A DNA stretch of 64,000 bases. Origin: Podospora bellae-mahoneyi (Eukaryota > Ascomycota > Sordariomycetes > Sordariales > Podosporaceae). Under the pieces are notes generated by a model that saw nothing but the letters and a program-made list of their open reading frames with translations, did no database searches and was not told the DNA's origin. The position numbers were made by a program, and so were the translations under genes. The stretch covers positions 1,798,001-1,862,000 of the forward strand of contig NC_085886.1 in assembly GCF_035222275.1 (NCBI RefSeq). Direction: 5' to 3'. Below, piece after piece: positions 12,346 to 25,220 of this stretch (within the stretch, counting starts at the first letter, position 1; every line of letters starts with the position of its first letter).

Positions 12346-14172
12346 GTTTTTATTTGTTCAATTCCTCCTCAGCAAGTCGGGTGCTGCCTTTGCTGTCCCC
12401 TTGTGTCGGTTTTCAAGTGTGGGGGGATCAAACTGCTTATCCTGCTCTCACCTCACTCAATCTTCAATTCCTCTCCTTTCACCAGCCAGGTTCGTCCCAA
12501 AGCCGCGAACCACACTTTCCCATCAACTTTTTGCAGGGGAAGGGTCCAAGCTTCCCGCTCACCGCCTGCCTGTTACCACCTAGTGTTGTCTACCCCACCA
12601 GGGGGTACTTAAAACTACTTTCCCAGCTGCCAAATTTTTTGAAACTTCTTTTCCTCCTCTTCTTCTTCACGGCACTTAATCCTTATCATCAGGGCATTTT
12701 ATCTCTCCCAAAATCGTCATGATCATTAATCTGTGCCCAGAGAAGGGTTCGTAGCCCAGCAGCCTTTTTTCGCTAGCGGAGCCTGTTAATATGTTCTACT
12801 GGGCCTCGTTAGATAGTCGCTGCTGACATTTCTTTGTGTGATATTTGTGATTTGCTTTTGTGTGGTTTTTGTCGTTGAGTCTGCCGAGTATCATGAGTCG
12901 CACGTAAATGCCATTGCTGTGACTGTAGGTATTCGGAAACAAGTGCCATTGTCCGGATTGACCACATACGCCAGTCTCGGTTATCGGTTGATTTTGGTTT
13001 GATGTTGAAGGATGAGGTGACCTTTTCCAGAGCTCGACCTGAGAGCGCGCCTACCCACACAACACTCATTGCCAGTTTCAATGCAACTCTTGGATGGCAC
13101 ATCGAGACTTGCAACATAACAAGCCCAGTGGTGCCTTGTCATAAGCACCCTGAACTGTGAGCGCCATGGAGCTATCAGATCTCTGCTGAGATCTGGACGT
13201 CTCACTGTGTCAAGGTTCACAATTGTCTTTGACTCTTCGCACACAAGATTGCCCGCCTGTAGAGGAACTTGAAGCAACTATCATAACACTGAGTTTGTAC
13301 CGTTACTTCGTCAATAGCTGGCTCGTCGCCGGCTTGTCATGTTCATTGTGCCGCTAGCTGTAGCTTACTTGAAATCGTCGGTGAAGACAATCAATCTCAT
13401 GGTTTCATATCGACGGTCTCAAGCAAAGTGAAGCTGTCATCTACTCACATATACATTCACAATTAAATAGTATCACAACATTATCACAATAATTACAGAT
13501 TTACACCAACCCACATATCATTGCACACCATCCCCAACCAACAACACTCTCAGCCTCAACCCCTCAACACATTCAATTCTCATCCACCCGTCTCACATAT
13601 AATCCCCGTCGGTCTATGTAATATTCATACATATAACAGCAAGCCTTGATCCCTAGTGTAACAGATATATACATTTCCAGACCCTATCAAAAGTCGTCAA
13701 CTCCCATCCGCCAGGCTATGCTAAGCACGAAAAAGCCAGTTACAAAACCCCATGCAACCTTACGATTCCAGCTCCCTCAACAAACGCCATTCAACTCCCT
13801 GATAGAAAACAGCAACAGACCAAGCGAAAGAAACGGAAAAACAAAAAGAAATGAGCTAGAATGATAAAGGATACCGATATTCCTTCCTCTTCTGATAAAC
13901 ACCTATTTATCTCCCTCTCGCCCCAACCAGATAAATGCTCAGCCGTTGGGTATCCTAGTCTGCCCATACGTTTATGCCCAAATCGCTCCTTCCGATATGT
14001 TCCATGCCCATGGATAAAACGCCGTTTGTCATGAGAATCACTGCAAACCAGCAGTCGTTATCGTCGTGGTCGAATCTGTGATAATAATTTTAGTCGTCAT
14101 GCGCCGTACCGTGCCGTGGCCCGTATATGAAAAGGTGAAACGAGTAATGATGCCTGCCCACTGATCAAAATC
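12346..14172. other. Intergenic, no gene recognised
   Basis: 1.8 kb between the start of the mL46 gene and the stop of the RING-PHD gene, both on the minus strand. It holds the mL46 promoter and probably a long 3' UTR of the ligase gene. The short frames here have no recognisable content. Confidence 0.5.
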
Positions 14173-16181
14173 TCAAGCCTTGAGCGAGGCGACTGCTCGC
14201 GCCACCTCTTGGGAAGCTGTCTTCTCCCAGCTCTGTTTTGTATCTTCAGTGACGGCCGAAGGATCCTTAACTTCTTCGTAAATCAAACGCGATATGTCAC
14301 GGTTGATCTTCTCGTATTGCTCCGCCGTGAGCTGTCGATCACGCCAGTGGGGGCGGAGGGCTGCCTTGACGATGCTGTTGATATTTTGTTTGAGCTCAAG
14401 AGGCAAGGTGGGGCGTGTCGGCGACACGTTTTCGGACCTTGGCAGCACAGCCGGACGATTGCGCCGAGGCTGGGGCTGCCTAAGCTCCAACGGCCGTGGA
14501 TGCTGGCGCCCGCGAGGTTCCGAGTCGCTATTCTCGGGCGATGATCGGTTGTCGCGATGTGCGTGCTTGTGTGGCGATGTGGCTCGGGAAGGTTTGATGG
14601 AACTGGAGTTCGATGATGACGCCCGCGTTGGTGAGAAGTTCGCTGGTGGGTAGATAGGGGTTATGTGTGAGCTGAGCGTCATGTGCGGGGAACTAGAGCG
14701 CACAGGGGGAGGGGTAATGCATCCTTGGCTGAGAGGAGAAGGCGAGCGAGCAGGTGACGAGACATCATTCGCACCCGGTATGGGTCCATAGATATGTCGG
14801 AGGGTTTCTTCGTCGGAAGGGGTACTCATCTCGACCTCCTTCAGGAGCGAGGATAGAAACGAAGGGGGAATATCGGTCGTTGTTCGCGAGGCGGCCCCGG
14901 GGTTGGCTGATGAAGTGCCATTTGACTGCTCGGGCCGGTTTGAAGGCTCTGCTTCGGCTCTTGCGGCAGTAGACGATTCACCATTTTGGGTTGTCGGCAT
15001 TCGCCTTGTTCTTGGTCGCTTCAGCTTCCTTTCGGGCTCTGGGTGCTGTTCCTCATGGGGCTCGGCCGTGCCTGAGCGCGACTTTCTCTTCCTGCTCTCG
15101 GTGGTCTCCCTGGCCTTTTCCAACGCACCCCAGGCCAATGTCTCCTCGCGCGACTCTTGTGGGGGTGGTGGCGGCGGAGCTGGGCGAGCGAGAATCGGCA
15201 TATTATTAACGAAAACATCTCTTGCCCCCAAGCGACTCGCAATGTTTAGGCGTTGCTGCCAGCGTTCGTGTTCCTGCCTTTCTCTTTCTCGTAGTTGCTG
15301 TGACCGGCGCAGGCCCTCAAAGACGACCTGATCGTCATCGTCCTGGTAGTCCAAGTCCAGCTCAAGGGCGTCCCAGATCCGGCCAGTGATGCGGCCCCAA
15401 GCACCCTGCCATTCATCGGAGCGAGCCCGCTGCCTAGCGCGCCGCATGCTGGCCTGGGTGCGAGGGAAGTAATACAGAGGGCGTGCGCTGTTCTCTTGGA
15501 GGCCATTCCCGGCGGCAGCAGGCTGGATGAGCTCGGGACCAAGTGAGTGAACACATTCCATACAAAACCAGGGGCCAGCTGGGATTCGGTCAAGGCCGAT
15601 GCAGTGCGTGTGATAGCATGCATCGCATCCGTCGCAAAGTAAAAGGACCTCTTCGTGGTCTGCTGAGTTGCACACAGGGCAGGGGTTGCTGACCACCACT
15701 TCTTCTTCTGGATTCTCGTCTGCCCACGCCTGTGGATCGAACTCGGGTACCTGCTTCTTGTCCTCGACTCGACGGGTGGACAAGTACTGGCCTAGTGAAG
15801 GGGATGCATCAGTAAACAATGCACTTCTTTCATGCTCAGGAAAGGTGTGGCAAACTTACCTCCGATTCTGTCATAGACGGTGACGACATGGAAGGTCTGG
15901 CGGCAGATGGGGCAGCTGTTTGCCTTTTCGCTCCATTCTCTCAGACAGACATCGTGTAGCATGTGCCCACAGATGGGAATCTGTGCAACATGGTGCTCCC
16001 GGCCCTCGAGCGGGAGCTCTTGCTTGCTGTTAAGTTCAGCAAGAGCATCTGGATCGGTGACAGCAAGACGTGCATGCTCGGCCTCGAGCTCCTTGGAGAG
16101 GCGTTGTTGGGCGGGCGTTGTTGCGTCTGGGTTGCTTTCGACCTCTAGGTTCTCAAGACAGACGATGCACTGGTCAGCCAT
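14173..16181 (-). CDS. RING and PHD finger E3 ubiquitin ligase, PHRF1/Asr1-like
   Basis: Two exons, 16181-15860 and 15791-14173, give 646 residues. The intron has a GTAAGT donor and a TTCACTAG acceptor and rejoins in phase (RIGG-QYLST). A RING finger fills about residues 1-95: CIVC, then a long insert, then PICGHMLHDVCLREW and CPICRQTF. A PHD finger follows near 145-190 (CPVCN, LLLCDGCDACYHTHC, WFCMEC). A long Ser/Pro/Arg-rich disordered region separates these from a conserved C-terminal helical block of about 70 residues (NINSIVKAALRPHWR to EVARAVASLKA) that resembles the phospho-CTD-binding end of PHRF1. Asr1 in yeast and PHRF1 in animals bind the phosphorylated RNA polymerase II tail and act as ubiquitin ligases in the nucleus; assignment of this role here is by domain order. 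Confidence 0.85.
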
Positions 16182-17902
16182 GGCGTTGGTGGATGGCGTA
16201 GTGAGCCGAAATCAAATTCCCCAAAGCTCAAGTGGCGCTGGGGAGTCATGTAAATGATCTCCTCAGCAACGGGTAAAAATCGTCAAAAAAAGGAGGATTG
16301 AAGAAGTGGAGAGTGACGTGAGACTATCAACTGGGTGAAATTCCACAGTCGTCGTGTCGGGTTGAGTACAGCTTGATTGCCTCGTGTAAGTGGTGCTGAT
16401 TATGGTGGCGACGGGTGCAGTGAATGTGGTGGTAGGTGGTGGTAATGTGGGTGCTGGAAGGTGGGAGGCGGTGCTCTGAGTGGACTGCTGGGATTCAAAG
16501 AGGGGTGCTCTGAAGAGTGGAAAGTGAGGAAAGGGAAGAAAGAAAGGCTGCGGGCCAGCGAGGTGCCTTTTTGGCGGCGCCCGTGTTAGCGCAGCGAAGC
16601 CGAGAGGCACGGGCCAATCAAGTGAGGATGCCGTCCACAGCTCAGGGTGACACTGGTACACTTTCGGTACACTCTCCAGTCACGTTGTTGAGCTGTCGAG
16701 CGAGCTGACTGTGCTCCTTTCTGAAGAGGAAGCAAGTACCTTGATGAATAAGGCCTAAATCGTCTTGGGGCTGCGAGAGGGCTTAACCTTTCCCTACCAG
16801 CCACTCGATATCTGGCGATTTCGAAGCTTTGGTCACTCCGGGACCCCACGAAGCACCATATGCCCGGGCCTGTGGGCTGATAGCGATGATGAAAGCAAGT
16901 GGGCACCAGGCAGCCTATTGTTGCAAACGAAGACCTTATTCGAAACTCTCATAGAACAGAGATTAGAATCATCAGATTGCAGCAATTGATTTGAACGGGG
17001 TCCCAACTTAGCGGATGTGGTATCCCCCTTTCCAATTATTGCCTTTTGCACCAGAATACTCCCTCACTTCTCCCAGAACAGAAGTGACGGAACGTTTGAG
17101 ACAGCTGCCGCGTGCCAAGCTGACACTGAGGATGTCTGCTCCGCCCTCCTCTTCCGAACCAGGTTCACACGCTTCGCTGAAACCTGTGTGAACGCTGCTG
17201 CCTCCGAATTATTTGCTTCCTACGGAGTAGCCTGAGAGGCACCCCAGCGTGCCCATCATGCCACGTTAGTGTAACCTCATCTTGTACCAACAGGTTCACA
17301 AACGTGGGGCGCTCAAGTTAGTCATCCTGCTGTAACTGTAAGCTCACATCCCAAGAGCCATGTATTCACACTTCACTTATCGAGGGTCAACCCTCGATGA
17401 GTCTTCCGTCATATGACGTGGACCGGCGCAGCTGACAATCACCCCTACCCCCCAAATCCCCAAACCATCTTCCCAAAGGCGGGGAACTGCGGTTTCATTG
17501 TCAAAGACTTGGCCTGAGCTCGGCGACGGGAATGCAGAAGCGGTAACCCGGGATACAAGGTAGCGAGACTGCGAAGCATCGAACGTCGAACATCGAAAGG
17601 AACAAAAACAAGGTGCCATGGCGAATCGTGACATTTGACATCTGCGCGCTCTAGAAGCTTGCGATCGAGAAGTTTGCTCCCGACTATGGTCGTGTTGAGT
17701 GAGGGAGCGACGTGATGATGCGCTTCCCTTCCATTCATCATTTAAGTGACAATCGTGAACGAGACCGTGGACTCGCCGTTGCTCAAAGAATTCTCATTGA
17801 TCGACCCGCCGTACCCAACGGCTGAAATTGTGTACTGCAGAGCCTCCGTTGTCCTTTTCCATGACACCAAACCCAGAAGCCAAACCATGCCCATCAACGC
17901 AC
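16182..17902. other. Intergenic, no gene recognised
   Basis: 1.7 kb between the RING-PHD start and the eL43 stop. It contains the ligase promoter. None of the short frames looks coding. Confidence 0.5.
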
Positions 17903-18802
17903 TTAAACTTCAGTGATCTCGCGAAGTCTGCGGAGAGTCGACCGCATAGCGGCAGCAGCGGGAGTACTATCTTCGGTCAGCCGGTTTCCTGTTTGTGAGT
18001 TTTCCGAGGACGACATACGCAACGACGTAAGCACCACCAGCCATGACCTTCTTGCAGGACTTGCAGTTCCAGATACCGACGGAGGAGCGGCGAACGCTGT
18101 CCTTACCGCAGAAAGCTACACAATAGGTCAGCGATCCGTGCGACCTTGTTCAAGGAAGCCATGGGATTAATGGCCCTCCACTATCAAAGAGGGGACATAC
18201 TGCAGGTGTATCTGGCGTGCTGGGACACTTCCTGCTTCTTGACGAGCTTACGGAGCGAAGCACCGTATCTGGGAGACAGTCAGCATCAAATCTACCTTCT
18301 TGCTGATAGCCAAGTTCCAAAAGTCGAGTAGAAGCTTCGTCGAGGGGTCGGGTCGTATGGGGTGCTGGCCGCCGGTCGCGTTGCGAGTCTCAAAGAATTC
18401 AAGTTGTTGTTCATCGAATCGAGTTCTGGCTTCCAAAGCAGATAAACCATGAAGCCAAGCAATAGATTCCCAGGCAAAACTCCAACCTCAGGACCATCTG
18501 CCGTTGAAAGTTGCCATTGCGAGTTCCATCATTCCGTTGGCGGGTCTTTGGCGGGGTTTCTGAACTAGGATGCTGGGGAATTTTGGGAAATTCGCTTTCC
18601 TGGAACTCGGTGTCGTCGTCGTCGAAAAGGGCAAAGAGAAGGATTCAAAGCGGAAGAGTATGGGCGACTAACCTTGTACCGTACTATTTTTGCTTCATTA
18701 GCGACTTTGTTCTCGCGACCGCAGCAGCAACCACAGGATCAGAGGGACAGCGATATTACTTACCTTGCCGGAAATGCCGACCTTCTTCGTGCGCTTGGAC
18801 AT
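17903..18802 (-). CDS. rpl43: 60S ribosomal protein eL43 (L37a/L43)
   Basis: Five exons, 18802-18764, 18683-18673, 18268-18201, 18115-18019 and 17966-17903, sum to 279 nt, or 92 residues, exactly the family length. The second exon is only 11 nt long (TAC GGT ACA AG) and is needed to join [16 protein letters not shown]. All four introns have GT..AG ends (GTAAGT, GTTAGT, GTATGT, GTATGT). The zinc ribbon is complete: CTFCG and CKSCKK, 14 residues apart, followed by the conserved GGAYVV and the basic C-terminal helix [13 protein letters not shown]. It is a structural protein of the large cytosolic subunit. No open frame longer than a few dozen residues marks this gene because of the introns. It is divergent from the oxidoreductase gene on the plus strand. 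Confidence 0.97.
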
Positions 18803-19516
18803 TTTGACTGATTATTGGTTTGGGATCTGGGTCGTGATCTCCAAGTACGAGTCGCTGGGCGTTCGGCGGGCAAGACGATTTTGATAAATGTGCAGGTCAA
18901 TTTTTGGTGTGTGCCAGGGGGCCGCGCAGAGGAAAACTCGGAATCTAGGCGAAACCATTTTGCCGTTTTTTTCTACCACCAGCTGGGAGACCATGTGCGG
19001 GGCGGGGCACGCCAGCCCCAATTATTATGGAGCCTTTTGCAGACTCCCGCTGCCAAGATTTCGGCCGTTGGCCAATGCGTCATTTGCCTGCCGGGGGTTT
19101 GTTCACCTGGAGCTGCCGTTTCGATCTTTGATCTTTGGCAACACAAGGAGCAATAGGGAGAAAACCGGAAGCCGGTCCTTTGCCCGAAAGCATTCTGATA
19201 CACCGTTCAGTTCCAAGTACCAGAGAGCTATTGACGGCGTTGATTGCCTATTCTGGCTCACCATATGTCTCCGATAACATCAGGACGGCACTTTCAGCTG
19301 TAAGACAGGGATCATAGCAATGATGCCCTTGATGAATGGTTGACGCAAAGCGGGTCTATGCTCAAGCTCCCTTCCTACCCAGTAGCCCAAGCACTTGGGC
19401 ATGTCCTTCGATAGAGATAGTCAACCCTTAATTTCACCCCTCATCTTATCTTTTCAAGGAACTTGGCTCGTGTCGTTATTGAAAAAAAAACTTGAAGGAG
19501 GTGCCAACTCAACAAG
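18803..19516. promoter_or_regulatory. Divergent promoter region, rpl43 / oxidoreductase gene
   Basis: The 714 bp between two opposed start codons should carry both promoters. No motif is strong enough to name. Confidence 0.45.
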
Positions 19517-20835
19517 ATGACGTTCAAAAACCACAGCCGTCAATACGATCTCGTCGTCTTTGGAGCCACAGGTAAGCTATCACCAGCAATATCTCACTCA
19601 TGATCACAACTAACACTCACCCAGGCTACACCGGCAAACTCACCGCAAAGTACATCACCACTCACCTCCCCAGCACCCTTAAATGGGCCATCGCCGGCCG
19701 CTCCCAAGCCAAACTTGAGCTCCTCACCGAAGAGCTCAAAAAGCTCAACCCAGACCGCGCACCCCCCTCCATCGAAACCTGTTCCCTCAACGACACCGAC
19801 CTCTCCTCCCTCGCCAAGAAGACCTTCATTCTCATCACCACCGTCGGTCCCTACTCCGCCCACGGCGAGCACGCCTTCAAAGCCTGCGCCCAAAATGGCA
19901 CCCACTACCTCGACGTCACCGGCGAAGTCCCCTACGTCGCCGCCATGATCAAGAAATACGAAGACACGGCCAAATCCACCGGGGCCATCATGATCCCTCA
20001 AATTGGCATCGAGTCCGCCCCTCCTGATCTCCTCACCTTCGCCCTGGCAAACACCCTGAAAGAGGAGCTCAACGCCAAAACCGCCGATGTGACTGTGTCT
20101 ATCCACAACCTCAAATCTGCCCCTTCAGGCGGGACTTTAGCCACGGCTCTCACAATCTCAGATCACTTTCCCCTCCCTACATTAATAGCTTCTTACAAAC
20201 CATACGCCCTGTCTCCAGTCCCCAACCCAACCCGCGCCCCTCAACCAGGTCTCCTGACCCGCGTCACCGGCCTCATCACCATTCCCCATTTAGGCCTCCT
20301 CACCTCCAGCATAGCCAACGGAACCGACACCGCCCTTATCCACCGCACCTGGGGCCTGCTGTCCACCCTCCCCTCTCGCCAATCTCAATCATACGGCCCT
20401 AAGTTCAGCTTCCGCGAATACATGAAACCACGGAATTGGCTCACCGGCATAGCTATCCACTTTGGCCTCATGCTCTTTGGTCTTATCATTGTCACCGGAC
20501 CCCTGAGGAGGTTCCTTGCGGGTAGGGTGACCCAGCCAGGGGAGGGTCCGGAAGAGGATGTGGCGAGCAAGGACGAGATTGAGTATAGGGGTGTTGCCGC
20601 GCCGGATGGGGATTTCGGGAAGAAGAAGGCGGTGGGGAAGGCGTGGTTTAGGGGGAGTACGTATTATTTGACGGGGATGTTCCTGGCGGAGGCGGCGAGG
20701 ACCATTTTGGAGGAGGGAGGGGAGGGGTTGGGGTTGGAGGGCGGGGTTTACACGCCTGCGTTGTTGGGGGGGGGGTTTGTCGAGAATTTGCAGAAGGAAG
20801 GGTTTAGAGTTGAGACAAGGGTTTTGGAGGATTAA
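19517..20835 (+). CDS. Saccharopine dehydrogenase-like oxidoreductase (SCCPDH type)
   Basis: Two exons, 19517-19571 and 19625-20835, give 421 residues. The intron splits the dinucleotide-binding motif: YDLVVFGATG-YTG, a Rossmann GxTGYTG loop near residues 12-22. Further conserved blocks are KWAIAGRSQAKLE, FILITTVGPYSAHGE and YLDVTGEVPYVAAMI, as in the SCCPDH and trans-acting enoyl reductase family. A hydrophobic stretch near residues 282-302 (GIAIHFGLMLFGLIIVTGPL) is the membrane or lipid-droplet anchor typical of SCCPDH. The substrate is unknown; these are not lysine-pathway enzymes. Base use changes sharply after about 20520, from C-rich to G-rich, within one intact frame. Confidence 0.9.
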
Positions 20836-21815
20836 AGGGGGTCGTGGTTGTAATGGGTGTAATAGATAGGAGAGGAGTTGGAGTTTATTTCGTAGGGACG
20901 GAAATGTTTCACGTACATATCTGGGCTCGATTTGGGCATAATTCTCAAGATGTTAAACTCCAGCCCATGTCCATGAACTGCGTACCTACCTATATAAGCA
21001 CCTCACTTCTATCTTCTGGCCTGCTGGTGGTTGCAAGACTTGGGAAACCTGTGGTGTGATGGGTCTGCGTCTTGTTTGGTATTTCATCGAGGTTTATACC
21101 GAGGTAGACTATGTGATTTGCTCGTCTTAGGTATTATGTAGGTGGCATGTCACCTCTTCGATGCAGGTACATGTCCTGTAATCATTTGGCAGGCAGATGA
21201 AGACATCCAGAGGTCTTGGAATATAGACAAATGCCATTAGGATAGAGATGTTAGGTATTGATTGTGCTCGACTGCCGGCTGCCATCTTTCTGTGGTCTGC
21301 TTTTTCATTATCATTATTTGACACTTTGAAACTGTCTAGGCAATGCTTTTCCTTGCAATGTTTGGTGGATGTGTCCCTGTAATATCTGGTAGCTATGTGA
21401 CTTTGGATCTCCCATGCTAATGCTGCGAGACTTTTGGCAGGTCTAATGGATGGGTTAGAAGTTAAGTTCTCTTGGAGATACTTGATTATATAGTTTGTGA
21501 TGATGAGGGTGTACCGAGCAAAGAAATGAAAACTAATCTGTTGTTGAACAAGAAACGTATCAAGGTAAAGATGTCACGCGGGCAGAAAATAGGAGGGGAT
21601 TTAGAAACCCTTATACATTGATACGTTTAAGCTAGCTATGCCTGCCGAATGAATGGCACACTCGGCCTGCGTGTGTTATAGAGATGTAAGATCTCGTAAT
21701 GATAAATGAGAAGCAAAAGTATCTAGATACAATATCTGGCATTAAAAATCACCGCTCGAAATCCACCCCCAGATCATCTCTCTTGCTGCAGTTTTATATG
21801 CATTTCGAGACTGCA
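20836..21815. other. Convergent intergenic region
   Basis: 980 bp between the oxidoreductase stop and the end of the decayed GTPase gene. It is more AT-rich than the coding regions, and no gene is seen. Confidence 0.5.
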
Positions 21816-24800
21816 TCACTCCTCATCATGCTCCTCGTTCTTCACTGGAAGATCGTGCATCTCTTGATCCTGGACCTCTGCATCATCATGTTCGTCAGAA
21901 GAATCAGCATCTCCATGAGCAGGTGGAGTTGTCAGGTGCTCGTCCTGAGCTGGATCAAACCCATCGTCATTCTCAGCCAAGCGGTTCATCTCCCGAACCT
22001 CAGTGCCTGGTGTCAATGGTGAGCCATGCAGGATCTCATTGAATCTTCGATCGGCAGTGGCCAGAAGGTTTTCGATGGCTCGCTTCGAAGTCTCCGAGAC
22101 TTTGATTCTGTGCTCCACATAGAGCACACGCTTGAATTCTCTGCCGGTCTTCGTAACGACCCCTCTGCCCTTTCCGATAGCCCTCTCCCTGCAGTCGCGC
22201 AAGCCCTCGAGCAAAGTCTTCTCGACTTTCTTAGTTGCGGCTCTGAACATCGGGTCCCGTCTCGTCTCAAAATGTGTGGTCATCAGCTCTTTCATCCGTC
22301 TAAAGCACCCTGTTCTTACTTAAAGATTAATGCTAGCTCCAAGCCAAAGCACCCGAGCAGGGAAGCATACCTTTCTCCTCTTTGCAAGCTTGGTATGCTG
22401 GTATCATATTCTGCGTGATGGTCGAGACGATCATGCGACTGGCAGACTTTTGTGTATCGTTGAGGCGCTTGCTCAGTTTCGGCACGTCCTGGAGGATTCC
22501 CTCTAGGAGAGTCATCTGGTGCCTCACCGCAAAAAACACCGGCAGCTTGTTGAGACCTCACGCTCGGCTGGGAGATTGCTGAAAGCACGTAGCTCCATGA
22601 TCATGCCGTCGGCAAGGGGCACGAGATGCTTGGTCACGAGGTCGGGAAATATCTTCTCCCACCCGGGAGAGATAAAACTCATCAGAGGGTCGACGAGCTC
22701 TGCTGCTCGTTAGTTATTTTTCATGTATCATGTCTTGTATTATGTTGAGAGTAATCTTACCCTGATTTAAGTCAATTGGACCTCGTCTGCTCTTCCACAC
22801 ACCTCTAGTTTGGTTGTTAGATACATCATCATAAACGTTGGACTTTTGTGTGTTTGACTTACTCTCTGAAACGCCGCGCGGAATGTGCCATACAGCAGCC
22901 ACCATTTCTCGGGCGCGAAAACCATCTCTCGATGGCGGTGGTGGCACTCTTTGATGCCGTATCACGAGCGTTATGCAACTTGCAAAAGATGTTGGAGTGC
23001 ACCGCCTGGTCGAGATTGTTGAAAGCTTCCTCAATCATCGAGTCAAATCCTTACTGGAATTCATTGAGACGATCTTGGAGAATGGCTTTCTCAACCTCTC
23101 GTATGTCTTCAGTTAGCGTGTAAGGCTTTGCAGCAACGAGAACTCGCAAATGCAAACCAGTTAGAAAACGAGCAAAATCACGCAAGACTTGGCGGTAATT
23201 TTCACACTCTATTTGGGCGACAATGTTGAGAGCGTGTTCCTTGAGCATAGGAATCTGGGTGTCAGTCGTGGTAAATCCATGGATTGATTCGTCTTCTTGA
23301 AGTCTTCCCATCAGTTTATGGTAGGCATTGCTTGACGCACAAAAGACAGGGAGCTTTTTGCCGATCTTGTAGTACTTGCCTTGCTGGACCTTGCTGGGAT
23401 CATAATCATCGTTGTATGCGGCATCTTCTTCATCCAGCCTGTGGGAGGTTTGTTAGCTTATGCAGCAGGGAATGTAATCAGTGCCATGACGACTGACTGT
23501 AGAACACCTTCCCCAAACTGTCTCTGAAGTTCAGGCTTCGAGAAATCATTGCGGAAGCGAATGCAGGCGCTTCTCCTCTGCTTCTTTAGTAAATCGATGA
23601 CCTCGTTCATGCTCTTTACCTTATTCTCCAAATCGTTCTCGGCGTCCTTAATAGACAACTCTTTCATTCCCGAATTAGCCATCTGCTCACTAAGGCTTTG
23701 CAGTCTTTGAGACGCCTTATCTCGAGAAATCTTCTCCTGTCTAGGCTTACCCTCCTCAAACGATGACTCAGCGTCGTCACTGAGATCACTCGCCTCGGGG
23801 CTTTGATCCTGCTGCTGCTTTCGAAAGCGCTTGCGTGCCTCACCCGCAGCTGGTCTCGCAGGTCGCTTTCGCGAAGCTTGTGGTAGCTCGAGAACAATCA
23901 TGTCATCGGAGGGATTTTCAAGTAGAGTAAGCTTCAAGCGCAGACTCTGATTGTTGAGGAGCTTAATATCTTCCCTGACCTGCGCTAGCTGTTGCTGCTT
24001 AGACATCAGATCCCCACTGCGTTCCAAGACTTCGCGGCGCATCACTTTGAGTTTTTCATCGGAGCGATGCGCTTCAGCATGGTCTGGAAGTGATTTTAGG
24101 AGTTCAGTCTCGGAGATGTCATCCGTTTTGGAACAGATGACGGTGACTGCAGAGTAATCCCCGTCAAACCGGAGCTGTCTTTTGAACGCCTTGCCGAGAA
24201 GCTGTCTCGCCGCTAGATCATCAACCGCTCGAGTGATCGGGGTACCCACCCAGAGGCCTGAACAGCGTTGGATATACCTGTTTGCAATCCTGGACCGAGC
24301 AGCATTGGAATCATGTATACCTGGCTGTTTGACTTTCAGAGAATCACCATTGTGATCGAGCGTAAGAAAAAGCTTACCAAGTCCACGAGAACCAGTCCAC
24401 TTTTCAGAGTCTCAGACCTGATAAAGACGCGAACAACCTTGATCAAAGGCCAAAACTCGAGTGATGTTGCTTCCTTGGGCTGTCCTCGACCTTTCTCCTT
24501 GGAGTCAACAAAGATTCGAAGAAGCTTGACAAACCCGTTGAAGGACGGGCCGGCGACAGTCTTCACGGATCCGAACAAGTGTTTGACCGAGTCGTCTTTG
24601 ACCAAGGTATCCACGTTGAATTTTCCTTTCTTGATATCATCTCCCTTGAGCGCTGGATAAACCGCTCTGAGTTTGTGATAGGCAATGCCAGCTTCGCTCT
24701 CGGTACCAAACACATCAGGCCCAAACGTCGCTTGGCCGTTATGAATGTCGTCAAGAAGAATATCGAGCTCTTTCGCCCACTCGCCGGCGGTGATGAACTC

Positions 24801-25220
24801 CACTTCTGCTCGATACTTCTCATTGGGATCATCTGAAGTGTTGTACGAAACCTCCGTAATCGCTGCGGTACAAGCCCTCATGCAGTTTGTCGGGAGAAGA
24901 TCCTCCTTATCTAGCACTGCATTGATCACGCTGCTTTTGCCGGCTCCGGTGCTCCCGACCACTCCAATCACCACACGCTGTGGGCTAGCTTTTTGTTTGA
25001 GGCGGTCAATATCTTTGAGCCAGTTGCCGACCTCGGGCAGGTCCTTGAGACTTTGAACAACTGCTTCGGCATTCTCAAGCAATTGGATGGTACATTGGAA
25101 CCCCTCATCGAGCTTCGGAAAGTCTTCTTCTTCGCCGAGAGTGGGAAGGGATTTGAAATAGGTGTCTTCTGGTGTGTATGTTGTGGGAGGCTTGCCCTCC
25201 TTGCTAGGGGGCGATTCCAT
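21816..25220 (-). pseudogene. Dynamin-like nuclear GTPase, SLIP-GC-like, apparently decayed in its 3' half
   Basis: The 5' half looks sound: exons 25220-24378, 24324-23498 and from 23438, joined by short introns with CTAAC-type branch points. The GTPase domain has GSTGAGKSS (P-loop, about residue 90), the switch motif DLPG made by the first splice (near 281), and SKTD (near 330). A coiled-coil region rich in Lys/Glu follows, then LDEEDAAYNDDYDP and onward. A TAA interrupts the frame at 23053-23051 although coding-like sequence continues directly (GFDSMIEEAFNNLDQAVHS). Further on, the coding signal changes frame near 22915 (ERWF then APEKWWLLYGTF) and again near 22550. The last exon from about 22300 to 21816 ends in an acidic tail. 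Relatives of about 900 residues in filamentous fungi are usually intact and of unknown role, often in variable gene sets. The breaks could also be assembly errors. Confidence 0.6.
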
